DNA from: Hephaestia mangrovi
GTDB taxonomy: Bacteria; Pseudomonadota; Alphaproteobacteria; Sphingomonadales; Sphingomonadaceae
Assembly: GCF_019880555.1 (NCBI RefSeq)
Contig: NZ_JAINVU010000006.1
Location: 1-64,000, forward strand
Length of the DNA stretch: 64,000 nucleotides
Direction: 5' to 3'
The notes under the pieces were generated by a model that ran no database searches, was not told the origin of the DNA, and saw nothing but the letters and a program-made list of their open reading frames with translations. The position numbers were made by a program, and so were the translations under genes. Shown here in pieces: positions 8,608 to 16,843 of the stretch (position 1 is its first letter; every line of letters begins with the position of its first letter).

Positions 8608-9054
8608 ATGCCGAATTGGACGATCTTCTATGTCTGGATGTTTTGGCCGGCTCTGCTGCTCGCCGTCGGGACCGCGATGAAATGGGGCGGCCCGGCGGAG
8701 AAATCGGCAGGAATTGCCTATCTATGCGCTGCCGTCACGGAGACGTTGGTCCGGGCACCGTTGTCGCATGCGTATCGCACGGTCGATGTCGGTGTGGCGA
8801 GCGTGGATCTAGGGCTTCTGATCGTCCTGATTGTGTTCCTCGTCCGATACGAAAGGAGATGGCTCTACGCAGCGTCGGCGTTGCAGTTTGTCGTCGTCAC
8901 GGCGCACATAGCCAAGCTGGCGGTGCCAGGCATGTCCCGGCTTGCCTACGCGATCATGACGGGCAGTGGTGGCTATCCGTCTCTTCTGTTGCTCGCGGTC
9001 GGAACCGCGACCTTCGCGCTTCACCCATCGAAAAGGCGCCCGTACACTCACTGA
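8608..9054 (+). CDS. Hypothetical integral membrane protein
   Basis: A protein of about 148 residues with four or five hydrophobic helices (IFYVWMFWPALLLAVGTAM; VASVDLGLLIVLIVFLVRY; LYAASALQFVVVTAHIAKL; YPSLLLLAVGTATFAL). I chose ATG 8608, where MPNWTIFYVW begins. A TTG at 8572 would add 12 residues. It resembles a small membrane protein found repeatedly in sphingomonad accessory regions, often close to RadC-like genes, as here. Function is unknown. Confidence 0.65.
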   Translation: MPNWTIFYVWMFWPALLLAVGTAMKWGGPAEKSAGIAYLCAAVTETLVRAPLSHAYRTVDVGVASVDLGLLIVLIVFLVRYERRWLYAASALQFVVVTAHIAKLAVPGMSRLAYAIMTGSGGYPSLLLLAVGTATFALHPSKRRPYTH

Positions 9055-9064
9055 GCTACGGCCG

Positions 9065-9757
9065 ATGGCGGGCCAGGTTAGTATTGCGGGGATGCGGTCC
9101 GTGCGCAACGCGCTGATAGCCACAGCGGCGCCCAATGCCGACCGGCCCGAAGTCGGCAGCGTGCGAGCCGATCTCCTCCATCTCGAATGGATCCTGGGCA
9201 CCACTGCAACGCCGACGCGCACCGCTGCAATCTTGCTCGAAGAATTCGGCGCGTTTCCCGCAATATTCGGTGCCGGAAACGCGCAGCATTTGCGCGTCAC
9301 GAGAGATTTGGATGCAGTCCGCCACCTTGCGTCGTTCCACCGGGCCGCCACCCACCTCGCCCGTGGCCGGATAGCTGATCGCCCACTACTCAATGCATGG
9401 CAGCCGTTGATCGATTACCTCAGAGCAGACCTTGCCCAGCGCCAGGTCGAATGCGTGCGAGTCCTCTACCTCAATACCCGCCATTACCTGATCAAGGACC
9501 AGTTGATGTGGACCGGGACGATCGACGAGTGCAGCTTCCATGTCCGCCAGGTGATCGCGAGAGCACTGGAGCTCGAGGCGGCATCGATGATCCTGGTCCA
9601 CAACCACCCAGGCGGCGACCCCACTCCAAGCCGTGCCGACATCGACGTCACGCGGGCGATCATTCAGGCCGGTAAACCGCTCGGGATCGCTGTGCACGAT
9701 CATATCATCGTGAGCCCCGTGGCGCATTCGAGCATGCGCTCGGCTGGCTTGATTTGA
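9065..9757 (+). CDS. RadC-like JAB-domain protein
   Basis: A protein of about 230 residues with the MPN+/JAB metalloprotease-like core of RadC in its C-terminal half. The motif HNHPGGDPTPSRADIDVT gives the His-x-His and Asp ligands, followed by AIQAG-KPLGI-VHDHIIV. RadC-like proteins are enriched in mobile elements. The supposed DNA-repair role of the family is not well established and enzymatic activity is unproven. The start at 9065 follows the previous gene by ten bases, and ATG 9092 is an alternative. Confidence 0.85.
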   Translation: MAGQVSIAGMRSVRNALIATAAPNADRPEVGSVRADLLHLEWILGTTATPTRTAAILLEEFGAFPAIFGAGNAQHLRVTRDLDAVRHLASFHRAATHLARGRIADRPLLNAWQPLIDYLRADLAQRQVECVRVLYLNTRHYLIKDQLMWTGTIDECSFHVRQVIARALELEAASMILVHNHPGGDPTPSRADIDVTRAIIQAGKPLGIAVHDHIIVSPVAHSSMRSAGLI

Positions 9758-9827
9758 GATAGGCGATCCATCCATTCCGGTGCGAGTCTTGCTGGCGGGA
9801 TACCGGACAATCTGACCTAGTCCGCAA

Positions 9828-10097
9828 ATGGGTCTCTTACCTCCCGAAACCCGAAAACTCGTAGAGGCGCTGGTGCCACCCGGCGCCGGCGCCGATTTGT
9901 TGGCGACCAGGCATGCGGGGCTCGCACAAATCGAGCCGATGACCATACGAGGAGAGCGCTGGTTGGATGCAATGGCCCCGGACGAATCTAGCTGGGATGG
10001 TGCCGCCCTGATTGTCGAGCTCCGCTATTTTCCGGCCATTGCGGATGCTGCGATCGATGCGGGACTAGCTTTTGAGCGTGCGGCGTTGCCGAACTGA
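9828..10097 (+). CDS. Hypothetical protein, 89 residues
   Basis: I do not recognise this small soluble protein (begins MGLLPPETRKLVEALVPPGA). It lies downstream of the RadC-like gene on the same strand with a 70-base gap. It overlaps the open frame of the opposite-strand gene ending at 10025, but not that gene's likely natural end near 10140, which makes both real genes compatible. Confidence 0.5.
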   Translation: MGLLPPETRKLVEALVPPGAGADLLATRHAGLAQIEPMTIRGERWLDAMAPDESSWDGAALIVELRYFPAIADAAIDAGLAFERAALPN

Positions 10098-10402
10098 TTG
10101 CTGGCTGCCCTCACACGGGGGAAGCTCGACCGCTGTCGGCTATAGCCAGGTCTGCCCCCGCCGTGGTGCGAGCGCGTCCCGCGATAGCTCTGCGAGAAGC
10201 TATAGGTGCCGTCGCGGCATTTCGCTGTCGCCCCGACCGGAGGCCGATTGGCTCGCACGGGCCGACAGACTTCGTTGCCTCGGCTGTTGGTATAGGTCCC
10301 TGCGGAACAGGTCGCCGGCGCCGGGTGTCTGGATTGCCCGCCGGCGCTGATCGGCGTGGCTAACAGACCCAGCAGTCCAGCCGCTAATAGCATCGCTCGC
10401 AT
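10025..10402 (-). CDS. Secreted DUF3761-like protein, probably frameshifted at its end
   Basis: The product starts with a signal peptide (MRAMLLAAGLLGLLATPISA) and contains the cysteine-containing repeats CSAGTYTNSRGNEVC and CRDGTYSFSQSYRGT, typical of DUF3761 proteins of unknown function. In the family the second repeat continues as GxCSxHGGV-W and the protein then ends. Here the Cys is Arg (RGTRSHHGG), and after HHGG the family-like ending GQTWL followed by TAG lies one frame over, at about 10140. The open frame therefore runs on for some 40 unrelated residues. A one-base indel in the GGGGG tract near 10155 would explain this. Confidence 0.55.
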   Translation of the reverse strand: MRAMLLAAGLLGLLATPISAGGQSRHPAPATCSAGTYTNSRGNEVCRPVRANRPPVGATAKCRDGTYSFSQSYRGTRSHHGGGRPGYSRQRSSFPRVRAASNQFGNAARSKASPASIAASAMAGK

Positions 10403-10538
10403 AGATGGCCGCCAATCGCGATAGTCGGCCGATCACGCCTATCGTCAACACGTGCAGACTTTATGAACACGATGTCATTTGCCGATCGAAGCGAAGCGGT
10501 GCAGCATCGAACCGCTGAACATGAGCAGGAGATCAACG

Positions 10539-10733
10539 ATGCTTCGTTCGATCGCTTTCGCCGCCGCCGTTCTCACGATGGCCACGACCCCGAGCTTCGC
10601 CGCCACCCATTGCCGCGACGCACATGGCAAGTTCATCAAATGCGCCGAGAAGAAGCCCGCCAAGCCGGTTCGCTGCAAGGATACGAAGGGCAAGTTTGCC
10701 AAATGTGGCGCCCCAGGTGCCAAGCCCGCGTAA
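10539..10733 (+). CDS. Small secreted protein with two C-x8-C repeats
   Basis: The gene encodes 64 residues from ATG 10539, preceded by the ribosome binding site GCAGGAGA. A signal peptide (MLRSIAFAAAVLTMATTPSF, then AA) is followed by two similar units, HCRDAHGKFIKC and RCKDTKGKFAKC, separated by a Lys/Pro-rich spacer. The paired cysteines suggest two small disulfide loops in the periplasm. This resembles common sphingomonad periplasmic proteins of unknown role. A strong hairpin follows at 10757. Confidence 0.7.
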   Translation: MLRSIAFAAAVLTMATTPSFAATHCRDAHGKFIKCAEKKPAKPVRCKDTKGKFAKCGAPGAKPA

Positions 10734-10756
10734 TCGATAGCTTTGGAAGTCCAGAT

Positions 10757-10780
10757 GGGGCGGTCACAGACCGCCCCCTT
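10757..10780 (+). terminator. Intrinsic terminator
   Basis: Stem GGGGCGGTC / GACCGCCCC with loop ACA, followed by CTTT, located 24 bases after the stop of the small secreted gene. The run of T is short but the stem is very stable. The stretch from here to 11067 (about 290 bases) holds no gene I can support. Confidence 0.7.
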
Positions 10781-11067
10781 TCGCATTTCAGCTATCTGGA
10801 TGCCGCTCCGAAAGCGCATGAGGCGACTTGCCGGCCGCCTTTCCGCTACCCACCCTATTCCAGCTATCCGGTCGGGCTGAGGATGTCCATGAACGAAGGG
10901 CGGCTGCCAGCGATCCGTTTTGCGGTCCAGTACGACGGCTATGTTGGCGCTTGCGGTCAGAGCTGAAATTCGGTCTGAACTGCGGCTTGTCTGAATTCTG
11001 GAAGCTGAGCCGGGAAAGCGACTCGCGGACTGCCGTACCGGAAAACTGCTTGGCCCCGAACTCCGAC

Positions 11068-11821
11068 CTAAACTTTTCCATTCATAATCGCGGCTGGCCC
11101 CTTGGCGGTGAGCTGCCGTGCGAGGGCGACCTTGCGGCGAGCCGACGATTTGATGCTTTCACCGGCGCCGGGCCAATCGGCGGAAGCGCTTTGCGCGCCG
11201 CGAAGCGAAGCAGCGATCCGGGGTAGGCTCGCACCATCGGCCAAAGCGTCGGCTACGCGAAGCGCCTCGACGAGGCGTGCCAACCTTGGATCGGAGCGGG
11301 GCGGTCGGCGGCCCGGGTCGCGAATACCGATGAGCCGCAGCAGGCGATCAAGCCCCGATAGCCTGGACGGGATCATAGTTGTGCAATCCAGGTGCACCCG
11401 TAGCGTAACCGGGCCAGCGAGAACTGTTCCCGATATAACATCCAAACGTAGCGTGCTGCCCGGCGTTCTAATGACGACATGCTCATGGCCGCGCCGATCG
11501 ACCGCAACCGAATGGGGCTGGCGGGACAGGTCGAAGAATCCGTCGCCGGCAGCGCAGGCGGACACCGTCAGAACAGTCGGATCGACGGCAGCGCTCCAAA
11601 TGACGCGCGCGTGATCGAAGGGTCGGTTTGGGTCTTCCGCGAAAGTACAGCCCCCAGCGAGCGACGAACGCATCCGGCGCAGCCACGGGGAGAATGCTCT
11701 TGGCCGCTCGCGCTGCCCAAGGGTAATCGGGATCGCGCCGAAGGACTTCCCAGGCGAGCGCCGATCGACCGGCTGCACGCAGGCCCTGATAGGCCTTTGC
11801 GCTCTGCCAATCGGCGGTCAT
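11068..11821 (-). pseudogene. DUF6499/DUF2285-type protein, frameshifted
   Basis: From ATG 11821 the minus strand reads MTADWQSAKAYQGLRAAGRS, then ALAWEVLRRDPDYPWAARA, up to ARWGLYF, as in the N-terminal DUF6499 part of these ICE-borne proteins. Near 11640 the frame changes by one base and continues as FAEDPNRPFDHARVIWSAAV and on through the DUF2285 part (LARLVEALRVADALADGASL). One extra C in TACTTTCGCGGA would account for it. Such genes normally sit in the regulatory or replication end of alphaproteobacterial ICEs and are thought to bind DNA. This one is broken unless the indel is an assembly error. Confidence 0.7.
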
Positions 11822-11926
11822 GGTGACGCAGGTCTCGACAAATTGTCGTTGCGCGAAATCTCCATCGTGCCGCTCCCCATCAATGATCGAGAACGACAGA
11901 CTGGTCGCGAGGCAGACTTGGAGGCA

Positions 11927-11943
11927 CCCCCCTCAAGGGGGGG
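11927..11943. repeat. C6-TCAA-G7 palindromic hairpin
   Basis: Six C, TCAA, seven G. A near-identical element (C6-TAAA-G6) lies at 15168-15183. It stands between two minus-strand genes and could act as a terminator or boundary hairpin in either direction. Confidence 0.45.
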
Positions 11944-11982
11944 ACCAACCGCCAGCAGCAGAGTTAGCTCCAGCAGTCGCGC

Positions 11983-12909
11983 TCAGGCAGATTGCTCCAC
12001 GGCTCGTGTCAGCGCGCGAAGCCGATCCGAACAAACCGCTTGAACAGCCTGGCCGAGTTCTTCGATCCGAGCAGCGAGCCAGGTCAGTTCGTCAGCGCTG
12101 ATCCGATAATGCTTCGAATAGCGCGCCTTGACGTACGCTTCCTTGAGCTTCTCGAACCGCGCCCGGTCGGCCCGCGTCGCGCGAGGCCAGATGTGGACGA
12201 GCCGCGGATCGAGCTTATCGGCCTGGCTGCGCAGGAAGGCGATGTTGTGAACGTGGGGCGTGTAAAAGGTGCAGACCAGCAGCAGGCAATGGTAAAGGCT
12301 CTCAACGACCTGATGCTGCAGGAACGCGGATTCCTTGAGGAATTCCTTCCGAAGTGCGTCGTTTGCCAGTTCAAACTTTCGCATCGCCGCAGGAAACCAT
12401 TCATCGAAATATTCCTGCGCCAGTTCGAGCGCCTGCTGCGGCGTCTTTGGCCGAGGGCTGTGGAGCGGCTTGTCGTCGGCCTGGTAAAGCGCGACGCCGT
12501 CGCGGGCGATGTCGATGAAGAAGAACCTGCCGTGGGCAAGCGCGTCGTTCACTTCCTGCAGCGTGTGGACGATGAAATTTACAGGCGTCCGTATCGTCCT
12601 GGTGATCGTCATCTCGCGGATCAGCCGCTCCTCGGCGCGATGCCAGTAGGTCGCGCGGTCGGTCAACTCGGCCTGGTTGACGATGATCAGCAGGTCGTAG
12701 TCGGACTGGTAGCCTTTGGCAGTATGCGGCTCGTCGACCCAGCCGCCGCGGGCATAGCTGCCGAACAGGATGATCTTGAGAATGCGCCCGGCCTTGCGCT
12801 TGCCGGTGGCGAGACCGTTGGCGTCGCCGAATTCCTCGAACAGGATTTCGACGACACGCTCGAGTTCGCGCTGCTTGGCCGCTGGCAGGTGATCGAGATC
12901 GGTTCGCAT
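11983..12909 (-). CDS. MNT-type nucleotidyltransferase fused to HEPN domain
   Basis: A 308-residue protein. The N-terminal domain has the minimal nucleotidyltransferase signature GSYARGGW at about residues 50-57, followed by SDYDLLIIV, giving the metal-binding acidic pair. The C-terminal half (about residues 165-290) is helical and ends with an RYSKHY element resembling the HEPN Rx(n)H motif, here with only three residues between Arg and His. Separate MNT and HEPN genes form toxin-antitoxin pairs in which the nucleotidyltransferase AMPylates the HEPN RNase. Fused proteins of this kind are common in sphingomonads and their activity is not established. No partner gene is adjacent. Confidence 0.75.
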   Translation of the reverse strand: MRTDLDHLPAAKQRELERVVEILFEEFGDANGLATGKRKAGRILKIILFGSYARGGWVDEPHTAKGYQSDYDLLIIVNQAELTDRATYWHRAEERLIREMTITRTIRTPVNFIVHTLQEVNDALAHGRFFFIDIARDGVALYQADDKPLHSPRPKTPQQALELAQEYFDEWFPAAMRKFELANDALRKEFLKESAFLQHQVVESLYHCLLLVCTFYTPHVHNIAFLRSQADKLDPRLVHIWPRATRADRARFEKLKEAYVKARYSKHYRISADELTWLAARIEELGQAVQAVCSDRLRALTRAVEQSA

Positions 12910-12920
12910 GATACTCGAAC

Positions 12921-13211
12921 CTAGCTGTCGAGCGGACCCGATGTCACGCCGATATCGTCGCTCGCCAGCCGGTAGAGCGCGGTCGCGAGTTCACGCTCGA
13001 CGACCGCGACCGACAGGTCGAGCCGCACGCCAATCTCGCCGAACGACAGGCCGTCGCGCGCGCTCAGCAGATAGACCGACCGCGCCGGCTCGGGGAGCCG
13101 CGCGCAGGCCGCGCGAAGGCGCGCGCCTGGATCGGTGTGGAGGGCCGACGCCCGCCGGCGGATGCCGAGCGAGAACCCGGCATGGCGAAAGAGAGTGGCG
13201 AGAAAGCGCAT
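12921..13211 (-). CDS. Small sigma-70 region 4-like protein
   Basis: From ATG 13211 the minus strand encodes about 96 residues (MRFLATLFRHAGFSLGIRRR onward). The second half reads LRAACARLPEPARSVYLLSA, then RDGLSFGEIGVRLDLSVAVV, which matches ECF sigma region 4.2. Region 2 is absent. It may be a remnant of a sigma factor or a stand-alone regulator. Upstream in-frame Met codons exist as far as 13517 but that sequence is low-complexity and Arg/Ala-rich, so the short version is preferred. Confidence 0.55.
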   Translation of the reverse strand: MRFLATLFRHAGFSLGIRRRASALHTDPGARLRAACARLPEPARSVYLLSARDGLSFGEIGVRLDLSVAVVERELATALYRLASDDIGVTSGPLDS

Positions 13212-13590
13212 GAATTCGGCTCCGGTGAGGATCGGACGATCCCGATCGAGGCCGGTCCGCCGATGGCGGGCCGAGCGTCGACGACGCACCGGCGCTTCAG
13301 CGCCGGGGAACCCGCCGCGCAGGGCTGGCGCGGGCCGCATGGCCGGAGGCCATGCAACCCGGGCCCTGGCGGCGGCGGGTTGTGTCGTCGCGCAACCGCC
13401 ATAGGACCAGGCACGAACGGAATCGTCCTGCACCGCGACCGATCGACGGTCGCCCATCGTCATGATCGAGCCACTCCGGCACTTGTTCGCGTTGTCGCCA
13501 CGCTTGCGCAGGTCCAACAGCTTGCGCGCACTGCGGGGCGCGGCACATGTGCGCCGGTCCCGTTCAGTCGAGAGTGGCGAGGACGGGTGA
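13212..13590. other. Gene-free stretch with palindromes
   Basis: About 380 bases between divergent genes. It contains an 18-bp palindrome CCGGCGCTTCAGCGCCGG at 13289-13306 and a perfect 8-bp hairpin GCATGGCC-GGA-GGCCATGC at 13337-13355. These could be REP-like repeats or operators. No convincing reading frame is present. Confidence 0.45.
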
Positions 13591-14202
13591 ATGAGCGACC
13601 CGGATACGATCAGCGAGCGCGTCTACGCGCAGCTCAAGGAAGATGTCGCAAGCGGAGTCCTGAGCATCCATGTCCGGCTCGACTTCGCCGAACTGGCGTC
13701 CCGCTATGATGTCAGCACCACGCCGGTGCGCGAAGCAGCGATGCGGCTGCTCGGCGAGGGGTTGCTCGACCTGCATCCGAAGGGCGGTCTGCGACCGGCG
13801 CCGGTCGGCGAAGCCGACCTGATCGCGCTCATCGACCTGCATGAGCGGTTGACCGCCCTGGCGCTTCGCTGGACTCGCGGCGCCGACCTCGACATGTCTC
13901 CGGAAGGCGCGCCCGGCTCCGCTGATCGGCCGCGACAGGTCTTCTCCGCGCTGGCACGAGCGACCGGGAATGCAGAATTCGTCCGCGTGATGGCCCGGCT
14001 CGATGATCGGCTCGATCGCTATCGCCGCCTCGAGGCGCAATTGCTTCCCGACTCGGCGGACGAACTGGCGGCGATCGAGCGCGCCGCCGCCTCACTCGCG
14101 CTGCTCGGCCGATTGCTGCGCCGCTATCACAGGCGCCGTCGCTCGATTGCGTCGCGGGTCGTTCTCCTGGCCCTGTCGGCCGACGGGGCCGCCGCCGAAT
14201 GA
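13591..14202 (+). CDS. GntR-family transcriptional regulator
   Basis: A 203-residue protein with a GntR winged helix at about residues 5-70 (ISERVYAQLKEDVASGVLSI; SRYDVSTTPVREAAMRLLGE), followed by a shortened FCD-like helical domain. It is transcribed toward the LuxR gene at 14418 with a 215-base gap. Location suggests a link with the quorum-sensing block, but no operator can be assigned. FadR/FCD members usually bind carboxylic acids. Ligand residues cannot be identified with confidence here. Confidence 0.8.
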   Translation: MSDPDTISERVYAQLKEDVASGVLSIHVRLDFAELASRYDVSTTPVREAAMRLLGEGLLDLHPKGGLRPAPVGEADLIALIDLHERLTALALRWTRGADLDMSPEGAPGSADRPRQVFSALARATGNAEFVRVMARLDDRLDRYRRLEAQLLPDSADELAAIERAAASLALLGRLLRRYHRRRRSIASRVVLLALSADGAAAE

Positions 14203-14417
14203 GCCCAGAATGCGACATATCCTGGAGGTGCCCGGTCGAAGACGACGGATCACCGCTTGTCCATCCAACAGCACCAAGATGCAGGTTACTGTTTGCGTTG
14301 TCATATTCTTACGACTTGGTGCCAGTCTGGTACTTATTGTTTTCGGCTGATGCCGCCGGGTGTGTTTGATCTGTCCATGGCGGCACATTGCCGCCTTGCA
14401 GCATCGGGGAAGTTGCG

Positions 14418-15176
14418 ATGGGACAATTCGAAGAGGTGCAGCGGTTCGTCAGCGCAGCGGCGCGCTGTCGGTTTCCGTCCGAGCTCAAAGACCTGCTGAG
14501 CGATCACGCCTGCCGGCTCGGGTTCGACTATTTCGCGCTCGTCCATCACGTCGACCTGCACGATCATGACGGCGAGGCGATCGCCTTGTGGTCGTATCCG
14601 GCGGCCTGGGTCGACGAATATCTCGAGGATCGCATGGCGACGAGCGACCCGGTTCACCTCGCCAGTCACCGCATCAACGTCGGCTTCACCTGGGACCAGA
14701 TCGCGCGGCTCATCACGGTGACGCCCGCTCATCGACGGGTGCGCGAGCGCACGCGTCGCGCCGGGATCGAGGACGGGTTCACCGTGCCGGCGAACATTCC
14801 CGGCGAGGCCAACGGCTCGTGCAGCTTCGCGGTCGCGACCGGGCATGCACTGCCGGCCGCGTCCTTGCCCGCCGCCCAGCTGTCGGGCGCCTATGCCTTC
14901 CATGCCGCGCGCCGCCTGGGGCGCAAGCGCGCCCGACACCCCGAGCCGCCGCCCCGCCTCTCGCCGCGCCAGCTCGATTGCATCGTCTTCGCCGGGCGGG
15001 GCTACAGCGACCGCGAAACGGCTGTCGCGCTCGGCATCGCCGAGGATACGGTCACCGAATATCTCGACGAGGCGCGCCATCGCTATGGGGTCAGCCGCCG
15101 CACCCCGCTCGTCCTGCGTGTCGTTTACGACGGGCAGATCGCGCTCAGCGACGTCCTGATGCTCCCTCCCCCCTAA
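14418..15176 (+). CDS. LuxR-family quorum-sensing regulator
   Basis: A 252-residue protein with an N-terminal autoinducer-binding domain (about residues 15-165; conserved aromatic and acidic positions in FDYFALVHHVDLHD, WVDEYLEDRMATSDPV, GFTVPANIPGEANGSCSF) and a C-terminal LuxR HTH (LSPRQLDCIVFAGRGYSDRE, then TAVALGIAEDTVTEYLDEAR). The cognate synthase follows at 15239 on the same strand. ATG 14418 is chosen because the signature domain starts right after it; ATG 14388 adds ten residues. The stop codon falls inside a C6-TAAA-G6 hairpin. Confidence 0.9.
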   Translation: MGQFEEVQRFVSAAARCRFPSELKDLLSDHACRLGFDYFALVHHVDLHDHDGEAIALWSYPAAWVDEYLEDRMATSDPVHLASHRINVGFTWDQIARLITVTPAHRRVRERTRRAGIEDGFTVPANIPGEANGSCSFAVATGHALPAASLPAAQLSGAYAFHAARRLGRKRARHPEPPPRLSPRQLDCIVFAGRGYSDRETAVALGIAEDTVTEYLDEARHRYGVSRRTPLVLRVVYDGQIALSDVLMLPPP

Positions 15177-15183
15177 AGGGGGG
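15168..15183 (+). terminator. C6-TAAA-G6 hairpin over the luxR stop codon
   Basis: Six C, TAAA, six G. The loop TAA is the stop codon of the LuxR gene. No U-run follows. It may reduce readthrough into the synthase gene or separate the two messages. A twin element lies at 11927-11943. Confidence 0.45.
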
Positions 15184-15238
15184 AAGCACGGCGCCCGCCG
15201 ATATGGTCGACCAGCAGTCTCACGCAAAGGAGACGGCA

Positions 15239-15865
15239 ATGGTCACCCTCATCAACCGCTATAATCGCGATCGGCACACCCAGGTGCTGGCGGCGATGCA
15301 CGCGGCGCGCAAACGCGTGTTCGTCGACCTGCTCGGCTGGCCGATACCGCATGACGGCACCTACGAGCGCGATGCGTTCGACGACGACGAGGCGGTCTAT
15401 CTGGTGGTGCGCGATCCCGCCACCGGCACCCATCTCGCCTCGGCGCGCCTGCTCAGGACCGATCGCCCACATATTCTCGGCAGTCTCTTTCCGCAGCTGT
15501 GCGAGGGCGACGTGCCGCGTGGTCCCGATGTCCGCGAGATCACCCGCTTCTGCCTGGCTGCCGGGATCGGCCGTACCGCGCGGCTCGCGGCACGCAAGCA
15601 ACTGGTCCGGTCGTTCGTCGAATATGCGCTGATGGCGGGTATCCGCTCGTACACCGGCGTCGCCGAAATGGGATGGCTGAGCCAGATCCTCGCTGCCGGC
15701 TGGGACGTCCGCCCGCTCGGCCTGCCGCAGACGGTCGGCGGCTGCCTGCTCGGCGCGCTCGAAATCCGCATCACCTCGCAGACGCTGCACCAGCTCGCCC
15801 CCGACTGGGCTTTCGAGCCGACAATGATGCGCGTGGTCGAGTTCGACCTCCCGCTCGCCGCCTGA
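15239..15865 (+). CDS. Acyl-homoserine-lactone synthase (LuxI family)
   Basis: The 208-residue product has the LuxI hallmarks: Arg, Phe and Trp in the N-terminal AARKRVFVDLLGWPIP, the acidic YERDAFDDDEAVYLVV, SARLLRTDRPHILGSLFPQL, and EITRFCLA, then SFVEYALMAGI. These proteins form an acyl-homoserine lactone from S-adenosylmethionine and an acyl carrier. The start at 15239 has a good AAGGAGA ribosome site. It lies directly between its LuxR regulator and a PhyH-type dioxygenase. The acyl chain made cannot be predicted. Confidence 0.92.
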   Translation: MVTLINRYNRDRHTQVLAAMHAARKRVFVDLLGWPIPHDGTYERDAFDDDEAVYLVVRDPATGTHLASARLLRTDRPHILGSLFPQLCEGDVPRGPDVREITRFCLAAGIGRTARLAARKQLVRSFVEYALMAGIRSYTGVAEMGWLSQILAAGWDVRPLGLPQTVGGCLLGALEIRITSQTLHQLAPDWAFEPTMMRVVEFDLPLAA

Positions 15866-15880
15866 ACCAGGAGAAGCACG

Positions 15881-16774
15881 ATGACGATCCATGACGTGTC
15901 GACCGGCGCACTCGATGTCCTGGCGCTGTCGGAAAGGCTGCGCGACGAGGGATATCTCATCCTCGAAAACGCCGTTGGCGGTTGGGCGCTCGAACGCGCC
16001 CGCGACGACCTGGCGCCGTGCTTCGCGCAGGCGCCGTTCTGCGACGGCCTGTTCTACGGACACACCACCAAGCGCTTCGGGCGACTGCTGAGCCGGTTGC
16101 GCGATCCCGACGTCTTCGCCCTTCATCCGGTGATCATGGCGCTGGTGCAGTCGGCCCTTGGCGATGCGTCGGTCCAGCTCAACCTGACCCAGGCGATCGA
16201 GATCCATCCCGGCGCGCCGGTCCAGACGCCGCACCGCGATCACGACATGTGGCGCTGCGCGAAGACGCCGCCCGTGACCTACATGGTCAACGTGATGTGG
16301 GCGCTCGACGGATTCACCGCGGACAATGGTGCGACCCGGGTCTGGCCGCGCAGCAATCACGGCGACTGGAACGAGATGCTGCCGCGCGAGGTCGACGCGC
16401 GTTCGGCGGTCGCGCCGGCGGGCTCGGCGATCGTGTTCCTGGGACAGACGCTGCATTCGGGGGGCGCCAACCGCTCGGCGAAGCCGCGCCGCGGGATGAT
16501 CTTCAGCTATTGCCACGACTGGCTGCTGCCCGACGAGAATCCGTGGCTCGCCTATCCGCCGTCGGTGGCCCGAACCTTCAGCCCGGCGCTGGCCGATCTG
16601 GTCGGCTATCGCCAGCGGTTCGCCGGCCTCAACAATTTCGAAGGGCGCAGTCCGGCCGAACTGCTGCGCGGCGACCTGCCCGAATTCTTCCGGTTCGCCG
16701 ACGACATGAGCCCCGAACAGCAGGCGCTGATCGAGCAATATCATGCCTCTCTCGACGGCCTGGCGGCCGCCTGA
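15881..16774 (+). CDS. Phytanoyl-CoA dioxygenase (PhyH) family protein
   Basis: A 297-residue Fe(II)/2-oxoglutarate oxygenase of the PhyH family. The iron ligands appear to be the HRDHDM motif near residues 115-120 (His and Asp) and a distal His in GQTLHSGGAN; SAKPRRGMIF probably supplies the Arg for 2-oxoglutarate. It starts 15 bases after the LuxI stop with a good ribosome site (AGGAG), so it is probably co-transcribed with it. PhyH genes next to luxI/luxR are known in several sphingomonads, but the substrate is unknown. It could modify the signal or a product controlled by it. Confidence 0.88.
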   Translation: MTIHDVSTGALDVLALSERLRDEGYLILENAVGGWALERARDDLAPCFAQAPFCDGLFYGHTTKRFGRLLSRLRDPDVFALHPVIMALVQSALGDASVQLNLTQAIEIHPGAPVQTPHRDHDMWRCAKTPPVTYMVNVMWALDGFTADNGATRVWPRSNHGDWNEMLPREVDARSAVAPAGSAIVFLGQTLHSGGANRSAKPRRGMIFSYCHDWLLPDENPWLAYPPSVARTFSPALADLVGYRQRFAGLNNFEGRSPAELLRGDLPEFFRFADDMSPEQQALIEQYHASLDGLAAA

Positions 16775-16843
16775 TCGGTGAACGACCTGGCGCCCGGAGG
16801 ATCGCACCTGCGCGGACGCGCGATTGTACTCGGCTGAGAGGCA

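Noticed and set aside
12908..12930. ACTCGAACCT near 12914, resembling part of the tRNA-Leu T-arm, considered as the left attachment site
   Set aside because: The match is only about ten bases and does not extend to the CCA end. It is probably chance.
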